From NCBI RefSeq assembly GCF_014649655.1, contig NZ_BMTL01000013.1, positions 1-64,000 on the forward strand: DNA of 64,000 bases. The letters run 5' to 3'. The translations under genes were made by a program, and so were the position numbers. This DNA is from Streptomyces humidus (GTDB taxonomy: Bacteria; Actinomycetota; Actinomycetes; Streptomycetales; Streptomycetaceae). Below, piece by piece: positions 1 to 8,261 of this stretch. The notes beneath the pieces were generated by a model that ran no database searches, was not told the origin of the DNA, and saw nothing but the letters and a program-made list of their open reading frames with translations. Numbering within the stretch: position 1 is the first letter of the stretch; each line of letters opens with the position of its first letter.

Positions 1-61
1 ACGCGGTGTCCACCACCCGCCTGCGATTCTCCTCCGCCTGCGCCTGCGATACGCGGCCCAT
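1..61 (-). CDS. TetR/AcrR-family regulator, N-terminal fragment
   Basis: Reading leftward from an ATG at 59-61, the window edge holds 20 codons that begin MGRVSQAQAEENRRRVVDTA. A GGGAGGTGG ribosome binding site lies just upstream. This Arg/Gln-rich start followed by the first residues of a helix is the usual opening of TetR-family DNA-binding domains in Streptomyces. The rest of the gene lies outside the window, so its ligand and target are unknown. The family call rests on N-terminal pattern only. It is transcribed away from the ectoine operon. Confidence 0.6.
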   Translation of the reverse strand, partial: MGRVSQAQAEENRRRVVDTA

Positions 62-1048
62 GACCACCTCCCATTTGGATGTCGACTGGCATCTATCTCC
101 CTGGTGAACGGCCACTTCGACCTCACGCGAGGCGGCTACGAACCCCCTTCCCGCCCGCCACCTCCGCTCGCTGCCGGCGCAACGGCCCCGAGATGGGCGG
201 AACGCGATCACGTGCACCACATGGCGACTCGCAGATCCGGAGCGGAGCGCCGAAGCGCACGCCAGGAAGCCATTCCGACGTCAGCCCAGGCAGGGACCGC
301 GCCCACCGACGACGACCAAGCACGCCGGAGCTTCGGCCTCGGTTCGATAACGGTAAAGGAAGGGCAATGGTTCTACAGAGCAAAGATTGCATAGGCTCAA
401 GATGGGAGGACTCCAGAGGTCACAGTTCGAGTCACCGAGGGGGCCCTCCCATGCGATCAGTCGTCCAGGAGGGGGCCGCCTCACGACGCATACCTGCAGC
501 GCATCCGGCGGCCCGTCGGATCAGCTTCGCGACGTGCTTTTGACGTCCACAAGGACGGCGGCGATGCCCTCAGCGAGGCGTCGACATACCGCCGAGACTT
601 GGTTCGCACGGGAACGCCGCGATGAGTTCACGACGCCAGAGGGGGTCGCAGCAACGAGACGAGCCCATCGCTGAAGTTTCCAGGAATTCGGAACAGGATA
701 GCAAGCGAGGCAATTCAGGGCGGTTCCATAAGAAATCGATGAAGGTCCCGACAGTCACCCTGCACGACTCCCGCGAACCCTGACGTCGGAGCCATGAATA
801 AATGCGCACATTTTCATTGGCGCTGAAATCCTGATCCCGAACCTCCCCCTCCCCCGTAACGAGACTGTCAAACCAGGGGATTTCCGGATCGTTATCGCAG
901 CGTAACCCGGTTTCACAATGACCGAAATGCCCTCTGCTTATGGTGTTGTTTCATCCGTTTCATCCCGAATCGAAGTCGTCCCAGACGGGTCTCTTGTGAG
1001 AAGTTCGTGCGCTGCGGAATTCAACTTCTCCATCTAGGTTTGTCACCC
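62..1048. other. Non-coding stretch upstream of ectA
   Basis: About 990 bases without a convincing gene. The open frames here have no ribosome binding sites and weak codon bias. The right part, from about 840, is clearly less GC-rich and is probably the promoter region of ectABCD. Around 430-450 a TTCGAGTC string resembles a tRNA T-loop, but its flanks do not pair. Confidence 0.5.
949..965 (+). promoter_or_regulatory. Direct repeat TTTCATCC x2 upstream of ectA
   Basis: TTTCATCC occurs at 949-956 and again at 958-965, with one base between, about 85 bases before the ectA start. A tandem octamer in an AT-richer patch is a plausible activator or operator site for an osmotically controlled operon. 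The binding protein is unknown. Confidence 0.35.
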
Positions 1049-1564
1049 ATGAAATCCAGCAAGGAGACGGATTCGCCCTGCCCGACTCTCGACCTTCCCG
1101 ACATTGCAGACAGCGCAGCTATGTGGCGCATCGCCCGCGACACCGGGGTCCTCGATCTCAATTCGGCCTACAGCTATCTTTTGTGGTGCCGTGACTTCTC
1201 CCGCACCTCCGTCGTGGCGCGTGACGTCCTCGGCCACCCCATAGGATTCATCACCGGATACATTCGGCCCGATCACCCGCAGACATTGGTGGTCTGGCAG
1301 GTGGCAGTGGACCGCGCGCATCGGGGTCGTGGGCTGGCCGGCCGGATGCTCGAAGACCTCGCGGTGCGCGGCGTGGGCGCAGGGGCGCGCCGGGTCGAGA
1401 CGACGATCACACCCGGCAATGAACCCTCGCACCGGCTGTTCGTCTCGTTCGCCCAACGGCGCGGGGCGCGCATCGAGCGCGAGGTCCTCTTCGGCGAGGA
1501 CCTGTTCCCGACGGCGCACGGGCACGAGCCCGAGATCCTCTACCGCATCGGCCCGCTGGCATGA
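1049..1564 (+). CDS. ectA: L-2,4-diaminobutyrate N-acetyltransferase
   Basis: 171 residues. Second enzyme of ectoine synthesis: it transfers acetyl from acetyl-CoA to L-2,4-diaminobutyrate, giving N4-acetyl-diaminobutyrate (family knowledge). The protein shows the GNAT acetyl-CoA motif RGRGLAG near its middle and the EctA-type end EILYRIGPLA. The ATG at 1049 is chosen because it gives the usual EctA length; an in-frame start at 1007 would add 14 unlikely residues. No strong ribosome binding site is visible. It is the first gene of ectABCD. Its stop overlaps an ATG at 1561 in the ectB frame, so translation is probably coupled. Confidence 0.95.
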   Translation: MKSSKETDSPCPTLDLPDIADSAAMWRIARDTGVLDLNSAYSYLLWCRDFSRTSVVARDVLGHPIGFITGYIRPDHPQTLVVWQVAVDRAHRGRGLAGRMLEDLAVRGVGAGARRVETTITPGNEPSHRLFVSFAQRRGARIEREVLFGEDLFPTAHGHEPEILYRIGPLA

Positions 1565-1587
1565 ACCGCACCGAAGGACCTACCTCA

Positions 1588-2877
1588 GTGACTGTCACTC
1601 AGCCTTCCCCCTCCATCTTCGAGACCCTGGAGTCCGAGGTCCGCAGCTACTGCCGCAGCTGGCCTGTCGTGTTCGACCGCGCCCGAGGCAGCCGCATCCA
1701 TGACGAGGACGGGCGGACCTATCTCGACTTCTTCTCGGGTGCCGGAGCGCTCAACTACGGGCACAACAACCCGGTACTCAAACGCGCCCTGCTGGACTAC
1801 CTGGAACGCGACGGCGTCACGCACAGCCTGGACATGAGCACGACCGCGAAGCGAGCCTTCCTGGAGCGCTTCCAGGATCTCGTGCTGCGCCCGCGCGGCC
1901 TGACGCACAAGGTGATGTTCCCCGGCCCCACCGGCACCAACGCCGTGGAGGCAGCGCTGAAGCTGGCCCGCAAGGTCAAGGGCCGGGAGGCGATCGTCTC
2001 GTTCACCAACGCCTTCCACGGCATGTCCCTGGGCTCGCTGGCCGTGACGGGCAACTCCATGAAGCGGGCCGGCGCGGGGATTCCGCTGGTGCACGGCACC
2101 CCCATGCCGTTCGACAACTACTTCGACGGACGCGTCGCCGACTTCCTCTGGTTCGAACGTCTGCTGGAAGACCAGGGTTCCGGACTCAACCAGCCCGCCG
2201 CGGTGATCGTCGAGACGGTCCAGGGCGAGGGCGGCGTCAACGTGGCCCGCCCGGAGTGGCTTCGCGGTCTGGCCGATCTGTGCGAGCGGCGCGACATGCT
2301 GCTGATCGTCGACGACGTCCAGATGGGCTGTGGGCGGACGGGCTCGTTCTTCTCCTTCGAGGAGGCCGGCATCGTCCCCGACATCATCACCCTCTCCAAG
2401 TCCATCGGCGGCTACGGCCTCCCCATGGCCCTGACCCTCTTCAAACCCGAACTCGACGTCTGGGAGCCCGGCGAGCACAACGGCACCTTCCGTGGCCACA
2501 ACCCCGCCTTCGTCACGGCGACGGCAGCCCTGGACACGTACTGGGCGGACAGCGACAGCATGACGAAGCAGACCATCGCCCGTGGTGAGCAGACCGAGGC
2601 CGTCCTGCGCGAGATCGTCGCCGAGCACCCCGGCACCGGTGCCCGCCACCGCGGGCGGGGGCTGGTGTGGGGCCTGGAGTTCGACGACAAGGGATGGGCA
2701 TCGCGGGCCAGTGCCCGCGCCTTCGAACTGGGCCTGCTCATCGAGACCTCGGGTCCCCAGGACGAGGTTCTCAAACTGCTGCCCGCACTGACCATCACCG
2801 CCGACGAGCTCGACGAAGGGCTGCGCACTCTCGCCCGGGCAGTACGCCAGACCGCGCAGGGGGAGACGAACACATGA
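1588..2877 (+). CDS. ectB: Diaminobutyrate-2-oxoglutarate aminotransferase
   Basis: 429 residues from the GTG at 1588. First committed step of ectoine synthesis: PLP-dependent transamination of aspartate-beta-semialdehyde with glutamate to L-2,4-diaminobutyrate. Class III aminotransferase signatures are visible: GPTGTNAVEAALKLARK for cofactor binding, VDDVQMGCGRTG, and TLSKSIGGYG with the Schiff-base lysine at residue 271. The GTG start has GAAGGA upstream and gives the usual MTVTQPSPSIFETLESEV opening. An in-frame ATG at 1561, overlapping the ectA stop, would add nine residues and cannot be excluded. The 3' end overlaps ectC by four bases (ATGA). Confidence 0.97.
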   Translation: MTVTQPSPSIFETLESEVRSYCRSWPVVFDRARGSRIHDEDGRTYLDFFSGAGALNYGHNNPVLKRALLDYLERDGVTHSLDMSTTAKRAFLERFQDLVLRPRGLTHKVMFPGPTGTNAVEAALKLARKVKGREAIVSFTNAFHGMSLGSLAVTGNSMKRAGAGIPLVHGTPMPFDNYFDGRVADFLWFERLLEDQGSGLNQPAAVIVETVQGEGGVNVARPEWLRGLADLCERRDMLLIVDDVQMGCGRTGSFFSFEEAGIVPDIITLSKSIGGYGLPMALTLFKPELDVWEPGEHNGTFRGHNPAFVTATAALDTYWADSDSMTKQTIARGEQTEAVLREIVAEHPGTGARHRGRGLVWGLEFDDKGWASRASARAFELGLLIETSGPQDEVLKLLPALTITADELDEGLRTLARAVRQTAQGETNT

Positions 2878-3272
2878 TCATTCGATCACTGACCGACATC
2901 GAGGGCACGGACCGTGATGTGACCGCCGAAACCGGAGCCTGGCGCAGCAGGCGTCTCGTCCTCGCCGGGGACGGTGCGGGATTCTCCGTCCACGAGACCG
3001 TCATGTACGCGGGCACCACGACTTCCATGTGGTACGCGAACCACGTCGAGGCTGTCCTGTGCGTCGAGGGCGAGGGCGAGCTCACCGACGAGGAAACCGG
3101 CGAGACACACCGGATCTCCCCCGGCACGCTCTACCTTCTCGACGGGCACGAGCGGCACACCATGCGTCCCCGCACCGATCTGCGCTTCGTCTGCGTCTTC
3201 AATCCGCCGGTCACCGGCCGTGAAGTGCACGACGATAACGGCGTCTACCCCCTGCTCACGGAAGGAGCCTGA
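2874..3272 (+). CDS. ectC: L-ectoine synthase
   Basis: 132 residues, normal for EctC. A cupin-fold metalloenzyme that cyclises N4-acetyl-L-2,4-diaminobutyrate to ectoine (family knowledge). The opening MIIRSLTDIEGTDRDV and the central segments SMWYANHVEAVLCVEGEG and YLLDGHERHTMRP carry the cupin metal and substrate residues. It starts inside the ectB stop (ATGA) and ends one base before ectD, so the operon is tightly coupled. Confidence 0.97.
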   Translation: MIIRSLTDIEGTDRDVTAETGAWRSRRLVLAGDGAGFSVHETVMYAGTTTSMWYANHVEAVLCVEGEGELTDEETGETHRISPGTLYLLDGHERHTMRPRTDLRFVCVFNPPVTGREVHDDNGVYPLLTEGA

Positions 3273-3273
3273 G

Positions 3274-4131
3274 ATGACCGACCTGTATCCGACACGCGGT
3301 GCGGTCGAAGTGACGACGCCCCGCCGAGACCCCGTGCTCTGGGGCGAACCGTCCGCGGAACTGGGCGACTTCGAACGTGACGGCTTCCTCACCGTGGACG
3401 AACTGCTCACCCGGACGGAAGTCCTGACCTACCGGGCCGAACTGAAGCGGTTGATCGCCGATCCGGCGGTCCGCAACAACGAGCGTGCCATCATCGAATC
3501 CTCCTCCCAGGAGATCCGCTCGATCTTCGAAGTCCATCGCATCAGTGAGGTCTTCGCCCGACTCGTCCGGGACCCAAGAGTTGTGGACACCGCTCGTCGG
3601 ATCCTCGGTTCCGACGTCTACGTCCACCAGAGCCGCGTCAACGTCAAACCGGGCTTCGGGGCCGGCGGGTTCTACTGGCACTCCGACTTCGAGACCTGGC
3701 ACGCCGAGGACGGCCTGCCCCGGATGCGCACCGTCTCGGTGTCGATCGCCCTCACCGAGAACCGTGACACCAACGGCGGCTTGATGATCATGCCGAGCTC
3801 ACACCGCACCTTTCTCGGCTGCGCGGGAGCCACGCCCAAGGACAACTACAAGAGATCCCTGCGGATGCAGGAGGCCGGCACCCCCTCGGCGTCGGCGCTG
3901 ACCGAGATGGCCCTGGAGCACGGCATCAAGCTCTTCACCGGCCCCGCGGGCTCGGCGACCTGGTTCGACTGCAACTGCATGCACGGTTCCGGGGACAACA
4001 TCACGCCCTTCCCGCGCAGCAACGTCTTCATCGTGTTCAACAGCGTGGAGAACCAGCCGGTGGAGCCCTTCGCCGCCCCGGTACGCCGGCCGGAGTTCAT
4101 CGCGGCCCGCGACTTCCTGCCGGTGGGATAG
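3274..4131 (+). CDS. ectD: Ectoine 5-hydroxylase
   Basis: 285 residues. Fe(II)/2-oxoglutarate dioxygenase converting ectoine to 5-hydroxyectoine, a compatible solute linked to heat and desiccation protection. The iron triad is visible: H136 and D138 in FYWHSDFETWH, and H237 in CMHGSGDN. The QSRVNVKPGFGAGGFYWHSD block is the EctD signature. The ATG at 3274 has GGAAGG eight bases upstream and lies one base after the ectC stop. Its presence predicts that the host makes both ectoine and hydroxyectoine. Confidence 0.97.
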   Translation: MTDLYPTRGAVEVTTPRRDPVLWGEPSAELGDFERDGFLTVDELLTRTEVLTYRAELKRLIADPAVRNNERAIIESSSQEIRSIFEVHRISEVFARLVRDPRVVDTARRILGSDVYVHQSRVNVKPGFGAGGFYWHSDFETWHAEDGLPRMRTVSVSIALTENRDTNGGLMIMPSSHRTFLGCAGATPKDNYKRSLRMQEAGTPSASALTEMALEHGIKLFTGPAGSATWFDCNCMHGSGDNITPFPRSNVFIVFNSVENQPVEPFAAPVRRPEFIAARDFLPVG

Positions 4132-4138
4132 GTTTCCC

Positions 4139-4175
4139 GCGGCCCGGCCGAAGCGGAGGCGCACGGCCGGGCCGC
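4139..4175 (+). terminator. Terminator after ectABCD
   Basis: A 12-bp perfect stem (4139-4150 with 4164-4175) and a 13-base loop begin eight bases after the ectD stop. There is no U-tract, which is common for Streptomyces terminators. Confidence 0.7.
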
Positions 4176-4359
4176 CTGCCCTGTCGAACCTCGGAGAAGA
4201 TGACGAGACCGATCAATGGCCAGGTCACGGACGCGGGGGCTCCTCAGTAACGTGTCTTCGGGGCGCCCCTGTCCGGCCGTCAGCACACCCGGAGGGCGAC
4301 TGCTCTGAATGGCGTGCCCCGTCGGGCCGGGTTTCCACGGGAGCCCGCCGCCGCGCCGG

Positions 4360-4605
4360 TCACGTCTCGTACAGATGGGCCGAAGCCACGCGCCCCGGCC
4401 GCATGATGCGTATTTTGTGTCCCTCGCAGGAAGGGCACTGCGGTGACTGCAGCGGGGACGGTACGCGTTCGCCGTCGAGCTGGTAGTCGGCGGTGATCCG
4501 GGCGTGCTCGTCCACGGTCACGTCGATGTCGTACGCGCCTTCCCAGCCGTGTCCGCAGTCGAGGCACACGAAAGAGTACGCGCGCCGGACGTGGTTCGTG
4601 GGCAT
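4360..4605 (-). CDS. Small C4 zinc-ribbon-like protein
   Basis: 81 residues. Two Cys pairs, CLDCGHGW near residue 14 and CPSCEG near residue 57, suggest one zinc site. Between them is an acidic strand-rich segment. I recognise the pattern as a recurrent Streptomyces hypothetical family but know no function; a role as a small regulator or metal-linked protein is only inference. The start is well supported by GGGAGG five bases before the ATG. A perfect TTGCA-N3-TGCAA palindrome lies 50 bases upstream and probably controls it. Confidence 0.75.
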   Translation of the reverse strand: MPTNHVRRAYSFVCLDCGHGWEGAYDIDVTVDEHARITADYQLDGERVPSPLQSPQCPSCEGHKIRIMRPGRVASAHLYET

Positions 4606-4654
4606 GGTTGCCTCCCGGGAGCGATGGGTGCGTCAAAGTCGCCTCTACCCATTT

Positions 4655-4667
4655 TTGCACAGTGCAA
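4655..4667. promoter_or_regulatory. Palindrome TTGCA-CAG-TGCAA
   Basis: Perfect 13-bp inverted repeat, arms 4655-4659 and 4663-4667, 50 bases upstream of the zinc-ribbon gene. One of four perfect copies in this block (others at 6587, 13104 and 15727). Confidence 0.65.
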
Positions 4668-4737
4668 CATAAGGGTGAAGTGCTGTGCGCTGGTCTGCGA
4701 GGGCGGAGCCGGTGCATGGGGCCCTGGCGTGTCCGGT

Positions 4738-4772
4738 ACTCGCCCTGCCGGGGCCGTGGGGGCAGGGCGAGT
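4738..4772 (-). terminator. Terminator after clcA
   Basis: Perfect 12-bp stem (4738-4749 with 4761-4772) and an 11-base loop, directly after the stop codon of the ClC channel gene, whose last base is at 4774. Confidence 0.75.
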
Positions 4773-4773
4773 T

Positions 4774-6567
4774 CTATGCGCCCGCCGTGTGCACCGCGCG
4801 CAGGGCGCTTTGGTGGCTGAGCCAGCCGACCGGCTCGCCGTGCGCGTGATCGAGGACCGGGACCCCTGTTCCCGCCGCCGCGAGCAGAGTGTTCAACGCC
4901 TGCGCGAGGGACTGGTCCGCGGTGACGGGCGCGGGTCGCTCGGCGAGTCGGCCGACCTGGGTGGGCACGGCGTCCGGTTGCTCGGCGAGGGCCTCGGCGA
5001 CCGCCTGGGCGGTGACCACCCCGGCGTACGCGCCCGCCTCGTCCGCGACCGGCAGCGCGCCGTGGCCGGAAAGGCTCAGCAGGTCGGCGGCGTCGGGGAG
5101 CGGTGTCGACCACGACAGGGACGAGGGCAGGGGCTCCATGACGGCGTCGACCCGCTGCGCACCGAGCCGTGCGCCCCGTGCGGGACCCTCGATGTCGATG
5201 CCGCGGCGGCGCAGCTTGAGCGTGTAGACGGTGTCCCTGGACAGCACACGGCTGGTGGCGGTGGCCAGCACGATCGCCAGCATCAGCGGCAGGATGATCG
5301 AGTACTCGCCGGTGAGCTCGAAGAGGATCACCACGGCGGTGATCGGCGCGCGGGAGGCACCAGCGAAGACGGCGCCCATCCCGACCAGTGCGTACGCGCC
5401 CACCGCACCGGCGGTGCCCGGCAGCAGGTCGTGCGCGCCGATGCCGTACGCCGCACCGAGCATCGCCCCGATGAACAGGCTGGGCGCGAAGACACCGCCC
5501 GAGCCGCCGATGCCGATCGTCAGGCTGGTCGCCAGCATCTTGCCGGCCAGCAGCAACAGCAGGAAGCCGACCGCGTACCCGCCCTCGGTCGCCTTCTGCA
5601 GGACCGGGTAGCCGACGCCGTACATCTCGGGCAGGGCAAGCAGCACCAGGCCCAGCGCGAGGCCGCCGACCGCCGGGCGCAGCCACTCGGGGCCGCGCCA
5701 CAGCCAGTCGCAGGCGTCCTCGATCAGGTACAGGATCCGCGAGAAGCCCACGCCGACCAGGGCGGCCACCACCCCCAGCGCGGCGAACAGGCCGTACTGC
5801 GCGAGATGGTCCACGTGGAAGTCCGGCAGGCTCAGGAAGGCCACGTCGCCGAAGGCCGCCCGGCCGATGACGCTCGCCGTCACGCTGGCCAGTACGGCCG
5901 CGCCGAACGCCTCGGTGCTGAACGTGCCCAGGATCAGCTCCATGGCGAAGAAGACGCCGGCGAGCGGAGCATTGAAAGTGGCGGCGATGCCACCCGCCGC
6001 ACCGCAGGCGACGAGGAGCTTCATCCGTCCCTCAGGCACCTTCGCCAGACGGCCCAGAGTTGAGCCGAGTGTCGAGCCGATCTGCACGATCGGCCCTTCC
6101 CGGCCCACCGAGCCGCCCGAGCCGATGGTCAGCGCGGAGGCCAGCGTCTTCACGACGGCCACCTTGGGGCTGATCCGCCCACCGCGCTGGGCGACGGCCA
6201 CCATCACCTCGGGCACCCCGTGCCCGCGGGCCTCCCTGGCGAAGCGGTACACCAACGGCCCATAGAGCAGGCCGCCGAGCACGGGAGCGATCAGCACGAA
6301 GTACGGGCCCAGCCACGGCACGTGCGGATTGCCGGAGCCCGGGGACGCGGCGTAGTCGCCGTGTCCGGAGAAGAGGTGTGTGAAGGTGGTGATGCACCAG
6401 CGGAAGACGATCGATCCCGCTCCCGCCCCGGCGCCGACCACCACGGCCAGTACCGGCAGCCCCCAGGGCGCGGAGCGCAGATCGGTGAGTCTCCGCGAGG
6501 GTGGGAGACCGATCGGCGTCTTCTGCGCTGCGGCCGGCCTGTTCTTGGCCGTGTGGATGGCACTCAT
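4774..6567 (-). CDS. clcA: ClC-family chloride channel/transporter with CBS domains
   Basis: 597 residues. A ClC membrane core (about residues 35-450) is followed by a C-terminal pair of CBS-like repeats. Visible ClC signatures are GHGVPE (115-120), GSGGSVGREGP with the gating glutamate E157, and GIGGSGGVFAPSLFIG. In E. coli ClC the first motif is GSGIPE, whose serine helps bind the central anion; here that position is His. The family moves chloride, or exchanges Cl-/H+, across the membrane; the CBS tail usually senses nucleotides. Start: ATG at 6567 with GGAAGGGG upstream. A perfect TTGCA-N3-TGCAA site lies only 20 bases before the start, where a repressor could block initiation. Confidence 0.9.
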   Translation of the reverse strand: MSAIHTAKNRPAAAQKTPIGLPPSRRLTDLRSAPWGLPVLAVVVGAGAGAGSIVFRWCITTFTHLFSGHGDYAASPGSGNPHVPWLGPYFVLIAPVLGGLLYGPLVYRFAREARGHGVPEVMVAVAQRGGRISPKVAVVKTLASALTIGSGGSVGREGPIVQIGSTLGSTLGRLAKVPEGRMKLLVACGAAGGIAATFNAPLAGVFFAMELILGTFSTEAFGAAVLASVTASVIGRAAFGDVAFLSLPDFHVDHLAQYGLFAALGVVAALVGVGFSRILYLIEDACDWLWRGPEWLRPAVGGLALGLVLLALPEMYGVGYPVLQKATEGGYAVGFLLLLLAGKMLATSLTIGIGGSGGVFAPSLFIGAMLGAAYGIGAHDLLPGTAGAVGAYALVGMGAVFAGASRAPITAVVILFELTGEYSIILPLMLAIVLATATSRVLSRDTVYTLKLRRRGIDIEGPARGARLGAQRVDAVMEPLPSSLSWSTPLPDAADLLSLSGHGALPVADEAGAYAGVVTAQAVAEALAEQPDAVPTQVGRLAERPAPVTADQSLAQALNTLLAAAGTGVPVLDHAHGEPVGWLSHQSALRAVHTAGA

Positions 6568-6586
6568 TGCTGCCCCTTCCGTACTT

Positions 6587-6599
6587 TTGCATTATGCAA
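6587..6599. promoter_or_regulatory. Palindrome TTGCA-TTA-TGCAA
   Basis: Perfect inverted repeat, arms 6587-6591 and 6595-6599, extended by flanking T/A to TTTGCA-TTA-TGCAAA. It sits 20 bases upstream of the clcA start and is identical at its core to the site at 13104. Confidence 0.7.
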
Positions 6600-6773
6600 A
6601 GCATGTCAAGTGGGGCTATGCGAGCACGTCCGCTGGTGACGGTCTCCGGCGAGGACGACGGGCGGGCGGCACTGCGGGGCCAGGAGAGTGAACGCTGGGG
6701 GATCCGCCGCCGTACCCGCACCATGACGGGGTGCCGACGCACCGGATACGGTCGAGCCTGCGAGGGGGTAGAC

Positions 6774-7511
6774 GTGCGAAAGGGCGCCTGCGTGTCCCTC
6801 CCTGAGAGGGGCGAGGGAGAGCGGGCGAACCCGTCGGGCGCCTGTGCCCGGGCGGGAGTCTTCGCCCTGGCGGGGACCGTCCTCGCCGCCCTCGGCCACC
6901 ATGCGGCCGGCGGCGCGGCAGAGCCGTGGCGCCTTGTGGCCGCCCTTGTGCTCCTGCAGTTCGCGGGTGTCTGGCCCGCCGCCCGCCGTCGTTTCTCCCC
7001 GCTGGCCACGGTCGGATGCACGCTGGCCGTGCAGGGTGCGCTCCATCTGGTTCTCGCCTGGGCGGCCGACGGGCACCGGAGCACAGCGGTCCACGCCGGT
7101 CACGCCGTAGATGCGATGAGCGGCGGCTCGGTGACGGCCTCCGGCGACGGCCACTCCTGGCACCAGTCCTCCGCCGCTATGACCGCTGTCCACATGGGCG
7201 CAGCGCTCGCCGTGGCATGGCTGCTGCACCAGGCCGACGCGGCCGTCGCGGCCGCCTTGGCCGGCGCCCGCACGGCACGACGCGTGATCGTGGCCGCGCG
7301 TGTGCGGCTGAGACGGTTGTGGGCCAAGCTGCTGACTCGCCCGGTGCGCCGGGTGCCGCCGGTCTTGCGGCGAGCGGCGTGCCGACGGACTTGCCTGCCG
7401 ATCGGATCCGGAGCGCCGGAACGTGCGCTGCCGCGCCGGGGGCCACCGGAAGACCTCGTCGTTCCGGTCCCTTCGCCATCATCCGGTCGGGTCGAAGCCC
7501 GCCCGGCCTGA
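6774..7511 (+). CDS. His-rich four-helix membrane protein (paralogue of 18022-18792)
   Basis: 245 residues from the GTG at 6774, chosen because GAGGGGG lies six bases upstream. About four membrane helices: near residues 28-45 (ending ALGHH), 50-70, 78-98 (QGALHLVLAW) and 133-152 (AVHMGAALAVAWLL). The loop between helices 3 and 4 is rich in His and Ser; the tail is basic. It is similar to the protein at 18022-18792, and both sit beside CopC-type genes. A copper- or metal-handling role is inferred from the histidines and neighbours; no function is known to me. It is followed 18 bases later by the YcnI-like gene, probably in one operon. Confidence 0.75.
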   Translation: MRKGACVSLPERGEGERANPSGACARAGVFALAGTVLAALGHHAAGGAAEPWRLVAALVLLQFAGVWPAARRRFSPLATVGCTLAVQGALHLVLAWAADGHRSTAVHAGHAVDAMSGGSVTASGDGHSWHQSSAAMTAVHMGAALAVAWLLHQADAAVAAALAGARTARRVIVAARVRLRRLWAKLLTRPVRRVPPVLRRAACRRTCLPIGSGAPERALPRRGPPEDLVVPVPSPSSGRVEARPA

Positions 7512-7529
7512 CGCTTCCGGAGTTCGTTC

Positions 7530-8261
7530 GTGCCCCTGTCTTCCGTGCAATCCCTGAATCCCGCTGCTCGCGAGTTCGGCCGCATCGCCGTGGTCGGCGC
7601 CCTCGCTCTGACATCCGCTTTCGTCCTGGCCCACCCCGCGTCCGCCCACACGGAGGTCGAGGCCGACACCCCGAGGGCTCTGGCCCGCAACGTCACCCTC
7701 ACCTTCACCTCCGAGGCCGAGTCCGACACGGCGGGCTTCGCCCGGGTGCGCGTCGCCCTGCCGAAAGGCATCGAGCCGGACGACGTGACGCTCGCGCACG
7801 CCCCGAAGGGCTGGACTCTGAAGACCACCTCGGACGGCTACACGATCGGCGGCCCTGCTCTGGCGACGGGAGCGGACGCCGAACACGCGATCACCGTGCG
7901 GCAGTTGCCCGACGTCCAGGAGCTCGTGTTCAAGACCGTCGACACCTACGGCGACGGCAGGGTCTCGCGCTGGATCGAACTGCCCACGCAGGAAGCGGAG
8001 TCGGACCAGCCAGCTCCGGTGCTGAAGCTGAGGCCCGCGACCGCCGACGCGCAGCCCCTCAGCCCGCCTTCCACACGGGCGTCCCGCACACCGTCCGAAG
8101 GCCTCTCCGACGGCGGCGACGCCAGTGCCTCGGCGCACACGGAGGGTGAGAACCCGCCCGGAGGGCTGATCGCCGCCGGGGCAGCCGCCGCCCTGCTCGG
8201 GCTCGGCGCATTCGCCTGGCGGCTGAACCAGCGTCGCGCCGGGCGGGGCGGTGCGCGGTGA
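7530..8261 (+). CDS. YcnI/DUF1775 family exported protein
   Basis: 243 residues from a GTG at 7530 with CCGGAG upstream. A long N-terminal signal ends at PASAHTEVEA, so the mature protein would begin with His, the residue that helps bind copper in YcnI-type domains (family knowledge). DUF1775 domain about 40-165; then a Pro/Ser linker and a C-terminal membrane helix (GLIAAGAAAALLGLGAFAW) with a basic tail. Its stop overlaps the start of the CopC/CopD gene (GTGA), which matches the ycnI-ycnJ pairing seen in other bacteria. Likely role: copper delivery or sequestration outside the membrane. Confidence 0.85.
   Translation: MPLSSVQSLNPAAREFGRIAVVGALALTSAFVLAHPASAHTEVEADTPRALARNVTLTFTSEAESDTAGFARVRVALPKGIEPDDVTLAHAPKGWTLKTTSDGYTIGGPALATGADAEHAITVRQLPDVQELVFKTVDTYGDGRVSRWIELPTQEAESDQPAPVLKLRPATADAQPLSPPSTRASRTPSEGLSDGGDASASAHTEGENPPGGLIAAGAAAALLGLGAFAWRLNQRRAGRGGAR

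Noticed and set aside
420..460. tRNA-like TTCGAGTC string
   Set aside because: The flanking bases do not form a T-stem and no acceptor or anticodon arm can be drawn.
79..674. Open frames upstream of ectA
   Set aside because: No ribosome binding site, no recognisable domain, and third-position GC is not raised; composition fits non-coding DNA.
4504..6063. Long frames opposite clcA and other genes (also opposite ectB, the flotillins, kdpB and the ATPase)
   Set aside because: They mirror strong genes on the other strand, with Arg/His/Gln-rich, low-complexity products typical of shadow frames.
6587..6599. Nickel-regulator (Nur) box
   Set aside because: The half-sites are similar, but spacing is three bases between TTGCA and TGCAA, not the longer spacing of the Nur box as I recall it.
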